Shown: in pieces, positions 20,175-22,727 of the stretch
How positions within the stretch are numbered: position 1 is the stretch's first letter
Layout of the letters: each line of letters opens with the position of its first letter
Virus record (IMG/VR): IMGVR_UViG_3300036945_000156
Coordinates: 1 to 22,727 of that record
Length of the DNA stretch: 22,727 nucleotides
Direction: 5' to 3' (one strand)
Origin: a virus
The notes under the pieces: generated by a model
Told to the model about the DNA's origin: nothing
Seen by the model: only the letters and a program-made list of their open reading frames with translations
Database searches by the model: none
Position numbers and translations under genes: made by a program

Positions 20175-21221
20175 TTAAGCTGCGCTCTGGACAACTCGTC
20201 CTTCGCGCTGGGCCAAAAAGATGTCGTTCTCCAACGTACGGGCTTCAGCCTCACGACCTTTGTAGCGACCATTCATCTTGTCAGCGTAGAACTGTGCAAT
20301 CTCTGAACGAGCCCACTGTTTCTTTGCTGTCGCTGCTGGAGGAGCCGAACCGGCGCTTGCGCGACCCGGTGCGATCTGACGCTCCAACTTCGAGACGTTA
20401 CTCGCTTGCTGGGGTGATGGGGTTGTGCTCGCAGCTGGGACGTTTGCAACGCCAGCCTCGCGCTTCCACTGCTCAAAAAAGTTCACAACACGTTCAAGGT
20501 TGAGGTTCGTATGCGCATCGGTCAGAAGAGTTTGACGCTGTAGGCCCGAGAGAGGGTCTTCAGACAACAGCCAATCGTGGAAACGAGGCTGCTCATTGAT
20601 CGTCTGCCAATCGGATACGCGCTTACCAAGCTGCTCATAGAATTTCTCGTGAGCTGTCTTGGCCTGATTGTCCGCAACTTGGCGAACAACAGGCACTACG
20701 CCTTGCAGCTGGTCGATACGGCTGATAAGCGTCTGCACAGCTTGGGCCAGAGGAGCCATCTCTTCGCGGGAAACACGGCGAGCGAACTCAACCATGTCGG
20801 AACCGTATTCTGAGACGTCTTTGTCTGTCACGTGGGCTGGGCGGCTGCTTTGCGCTGCGGGCTGGGGTGCAGCCTGCATCTGGGCGACCAATTGCTCCAT
20901 GTTGGCGAGACGTTGCGCGGTTTCATCCAAACTGCGTTTTTGCGCGTTGAATGTGCCTTGCAGCGAGCGCCAGCGTTGGGCGTAGGTAGGTCCGTTCTCA
21001 TCCTCGACCGAGGTGGCCGATGATTCAACAGGGGTTGCAACTGCAGTAGTGGTCGGCTCTACTCTGGTCTCAGTAGCTGGAGTCTCTGTGGGAGTCTCAA
21101 CTGCTACCGATTCGCTGGGTTCAGCTTCGCCTGCGGGCGTTTCGGCCTTTGGCGTGTACAGCTGGTCTGCGATGACTTTTGCGTCGTCGATCTGCTTCTG
21201 GAGTTGGGATGGTAATGCCAT
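20175..21221 (-). CDS. Capsid scaffolding protein
   Basis: The 348-aa product has AAGG six bases before its ATG. Residues 1-20 are helical. Residues 25-80 are a Glu/Thr/Pro-rich disordered stretch. About 80-200 is helical with coiled-coil potential (LDETAQRLANMEQLVAQMQA; AQAVQTLISRIDQLQG). The last 45 residues (KKQWARSEIAQFYADKMNGR, YKGREAEARTLENDI, FLAQREGRVV) are a positively charged helix-turn-helix, the typical coat-binding end of scaffolds. It lies directly before the coat gene. It would guide procapsid assembly and leave the head during packaging. No protease domain is seen. Confidence 0.87.
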   Translation of the reverse strand: MALPSQLQKQIDDAKVIADQLYTPKAETPAGEAEPSESVAVETPTETPATETRVEPTTTAVATPVESSATSVEDENGPTYAQRWRSLQGTFNAQKRSLDETAQRLANMEQLVAQMQAAPQPAAQSSRPAHVTDKDVSEYGSDMVEFARRVSREEMAPLAQAVQTLISRIDQLQGVVPVVRQVADNQAKTAHEKFYEQLGKRVSDWQTINEQPRFHDWLLSEDPLSGLQRQTLLTDAHTNLNLERVVNFFEQWKREAGVANVPAASTTPSPQQASNVSKLERQIAPGRASAGSAPPAATAKKQWARSEIAQFYADKMNGRYKGREAEARTLENDIFLAQREGRVVQSAA

Positions 21222-21247
21222 TTTGTACCTTGCTTTCTGCTAAGGAA

Positions 21248-21445
21248 TCAAGACCGTATGACCTGCCGAAGTTCGGTCAGTGCCTGCACCCGGCCTTTAA
21301 AGGTGCTGAAGTGCTCAGGGGTACCTTGCGACATCTGTTCCAGTTCGGCAGAGCGCAAGCGTTCCAACAGGTCAAGAAAACCCGGGAAGTGCTTGCCAAC
21401 CTGCTTGCACAGGTTTTGCTCGTCGTCTGAAAAGGTGAATCGCAT
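21248..21445 (-). CDS. Small helical protein at the head of the capsid operon, 65 aa
   Basis: The product (MRFTFSDDEQNLCKQVGKHF, then PGFLDLLERLRSAELEQMSQ) is mostly helical and has no membrane segment or signal. It is the first gene after the strong promoter candidate and precedes the scaffold gene by 26 bases. No clear ribosome site precedes the ATG, which is odd for a first gene; initiation may be weak or rely on a short leader. I do not recognise a family. An assembly cofactor is possible from context. Confidence 0.68.
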   Translation of the reverse strand: MRFTFSDDEQNLCKQVGKHFPGFLDLLERLRSAELEQMSQGTPEHFSTFKGRVQALTELRQVIRS

Positions 21446-21474
21446 GGTTAAAACACGTTCGTATGTGAGTACAC

Positions 21475-21502
21475 ACTATACATCAACATCAGCGTGTGTC
21501 AA
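21475..21502 (-). promoter_or_regulatory. Near-consensus sigma70-type promoter for the capsid operon
   Basis: On the minus strand TTGACA (21497-21502, six of six) is followed by a 16-base spacer and TATAGT (21475-21480, five of six). Expected transcription start is near 21468, giving a leader of about 20-25 bases before the 65-aa gene. The -35 box lies in the final codons of the 209-aa gene. The match is the best I found in the window and it stands ahead of the scaffold and coat genes, which need strong expression. Confidence 0.68.
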
Positions 21503-22118
21503 CATGCCTGCGGAATCTTCCGTGCGCAGCAAGTGCTGAGATTGCCACAGAATGGCTTGGTGGGAGCCTGCGCTCTCCTCGTGCCGAGCAAAAATGTGCG
21601 TCTGTAACGCTGAAGCTACCGCGAGACTTGGCTGCGCTGCGAGAGCCTGCGTTTACAACTCCGTTGGCAGAGATGTGTATGTTGCCGTAGGCCACAGCAG
21701 CACTATCGGCTACCACAGCAAAACTGTATGTACTGCGTCCAAGCACTGGTATCACCGCCACACCAGCGGACTCGACAAATGAAGTGCTTGTAACAGCTAT
21801 GCTGCCGTTAATTTTGCTGCTACCACCACACGAGGCTGATACTTTTCCTGCGCGTGTAGTTGTGGTTGTGCCTACTGCCGCCGCAAAACTGTGTTGAACA
21901 TGCTCAACAAACTCTGGGTTTACGACGACTAAGGTAGGAGAATGGGCGCTAGTTAGTGAGCGCCCACCTTTACAGAATGTCTTTACGTCGCTTATGCCGT
22001 AGAGCGGTGGTCCCCACTTCTTACGCTTTGGCCTGTCGACTTCAGGCGTGTAGTCTCCGACAGCATAGCCGTCTTCCCAATAACCGTAAACAACGTATTG
22101 ATCCGAGTAAGTAGACAT
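21489..22118 (-). CDS. Unassigned phage protein with Ser/Ala/Val-rich repetitive region, 209 aa
   Basis: The ATG overlaps the previous stop (TAATG). Residues 1-45 are aromatic and charged (VVYGYWEDGYAVGDYTPEVD; RPKRKKWGPPLYGISD). Residues 55-160 are Ser/Thr/Val/Ala-rich with alternating strands (TTTTTRAGKVSASCGGSSKI, VIPVLGRSTYSFAVVADSAA). The last 30 residues are basic. Such beta-rich low-complexity composition suits a surface or fibre-like protein, in line with the fibre-like gene end upstream. There is no known motif. The C-terminal codons hold the -35 box of the next promoter, so the exact end may be constrained by it. Confidence 0.6.
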   Translation of the reverse strand: MSTYSDQYVVYGYWEDGYAVGDYTPEVDRPKRKKWGPPLYGISDVKTFCKGGRSLTSAHSPTLVVVNPEFVEHVQHSFAAAVGTTTTTRAGKVSASCGGSSKINGSIAVTSTSFVESAGVAVIPVLGRSTYSFAVVADSAAVAYGNIHISANGVVNAGSRSAAKSRGSFSVTDAHFCSARGERRLPPSHSVAISALAAHGRFRRHVDTR

Positions 22119-22387
22119 TAAGCGTCTTCAGCGCCCTCGAACTCAGGCTTTTGCTTGATGATCTGATACAGGGCAGCGCGGTCAGCGCCAGCCACGTATT
22201 CGTCACCAGCAACTTGCACCTTGCCAGCGGACAGTGGCTGCTTGCCAGCGTCACGGGCTTCCTTGGATGCGTAGCCGTAGAAGGTCACTTCAGTGCCTTT
22301 GCCTTTGAAGTCTTCTTGAACAGCACCGATGTTCCAGTAGCTGGCAGGAATACCGAAGTCTGTATCGACTGATTTGATGAGGGCCAT
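22118..22387 (-). CDS. Small phage protein of the fibre region, 89 aa
   Basis: AAGGAG lies seven bases before the ATG. The product (MALIKSVDTDFGIPASYWNI, GAVQEDFKGKGTEVTFYGYA, SKEARDAGKQPLSAGKVQVA) is mixed alpha/beta with an acidic C-terminus. Comparable small proteins with an initial 'ALxKxVxTxxGIxAxYW' pattern are often seen beside fibre genes. It shares a TAATG junction with the 209-aa gene. A minor tail or fibre-associated role is inferred from position; no membrane segment or catalytic motif is seen. Confidence 0.75.
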   Translation of the reverse strand: MALIKSVDTDFGIPASYWNIGAVQEDFKGKGTEVTFYGYASKEARDAGKQPLSAGKVQVAGDEYVAGADRAALYQIIKQKPEFEGAEDA

Positions 22388-22407
22388 ACAATTCTCCTTG
22401 TTAATGT

Positions 22408-22727
22408 TTAACCGATGACTGCGAGTCGGCGAATTGTACCGCCCGAGTCTTTGATTTCGATGTAGCCGGTGATGGCTGCGTCAGCGGATGCTGTGCGAGT
22501 ACCAAAGCGCACGTTGCCTGTTCCTTTGGGTGTCAGGGTAAGGTCAATGTTGGTGTCGGAGCCATTTGTCGACAGTACGGGAGCCGCCCCAGCAATACCA
22601 CCTGTGATACTCAATCTGTTTACAGAGTTTGCTGTATGAGTAACAAGCAACTGCGTCTGCGTGAAGTTGTTTGTCTTTACTTCAAATGTGCCAGTGCCTT
22701 TTGTGCTGATTTGCATACCAGCGTTGG
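22408..22727 (-). CDS. C-terminal end of a fibre-like structural protein, start beyond the right edge
   Basis: The frame is open to the right edge (Asn-Ala-Gly precede the internal Met at 22716), so the ATG at 22716 is probably not the true start. The visible 106 residues have the repeat QISTKGTGTFEVKTN and later LTPKGTGNVRFGTRTASAD, followed by ITGYIEIKDSGGTIRRLAVI. This last block is a very common phage fibre/spike ending. It is the first gene seen of this operon, 20 bases before the 89-aa gene. The virion attachment part lies outside the window. Confidence 0.8.
   Translation of the reverse strand, partial: NAGMQISTKGTGTFEVKTNNFTQTQLLVTHTANSVNRLSITGGIAGAAPVLSTNGSDTNIDLTLTPKGTGNVRFGTRTASADAAITGYIEIKDSGGTIRRLAVIG

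Noticed and set aside
1-22727. tRNA, rRNA, integrase, attachment sites or insertion sequences
   Set aside because: I saw no cloverleaf-like sequences, recombinase or transposase motifs, or flanking terminal repeats on either strand; nearly all bases are in structural or lysis genes. A tRNA scan would be decisive.

Overview
The window is part of a tailed double-stranded DNA phage, or a prophage or metagenome contig of one, and every gene I accept lies on the minus strand. Transcription therefore runs from the right edge (base 22727) to the left edge (base 1). Genes are packed tightly: most junctions are ATGA or TAATG overlaps or gaps under 30 bases, and the largest gap is 72 bases (9689-9760), so no stretch of 300 bases lacks a gene. 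Spanins, a GH19 endolysin and lipoprotein signal peptides point to a Gram-negative host. A P22/T7-like short-tail plan (scaffold, coat, adaptors, beta-propeller-like hub, large internal virion proteins, no long tape measure or tail tube genes) suggests a podovirus. I cannot name the host or phage genus; terminase, portal and replication genes are not here.

Right part (22727-18375): the end of a fibre-like protein and two unassigned genes, then a near-consensus sigma70-type promoter (21475-21502), then a 65-aa protein, the scaffold, the major capsid protein, a possible decoration protein and an 86-aa acidic-repeat protein. GC-rich hairpins follow the capsid and decoration genes.

Middle part (18378-12632): two adaptor-like proteins separated by a fibre/appendage gene, followed by a fibre cluster (210-aa, S74-chaperone fibre, 255-aa fibre, two small accessory proteins, and a 200-aa tip-like protein).

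Lysis part (12617-9761): a chain of nine overlapping or nearly abutting genes: a 59-aa XhlA-like protein, a 31-aa single-TM peptide, a 105-aa TM/coiled-coil protein, a 163-aa tail-anchored protein, a 72-aa lipoprotein, a TTG-started two-TM holin candidate, an Rz-type spanin with Rz1 nested inside it, and the GH19 endolysin. It carries many more small membrane proteins than a minimal holin-endolysin-spanin set.

Left part (9688-1): a small unassigned protein, the 677-aa hub/stabilization-like protein, a 115-aa protein and then four large Gly/Ala/Gln-rich proteins likely to sit inside the virion and to be ejected with the DNA. One carries a domain usually annotated as 'structural protein P5', and the last runs off the left edge. 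Family assignments come from reading the translations and from memory of the families; no database search was run.
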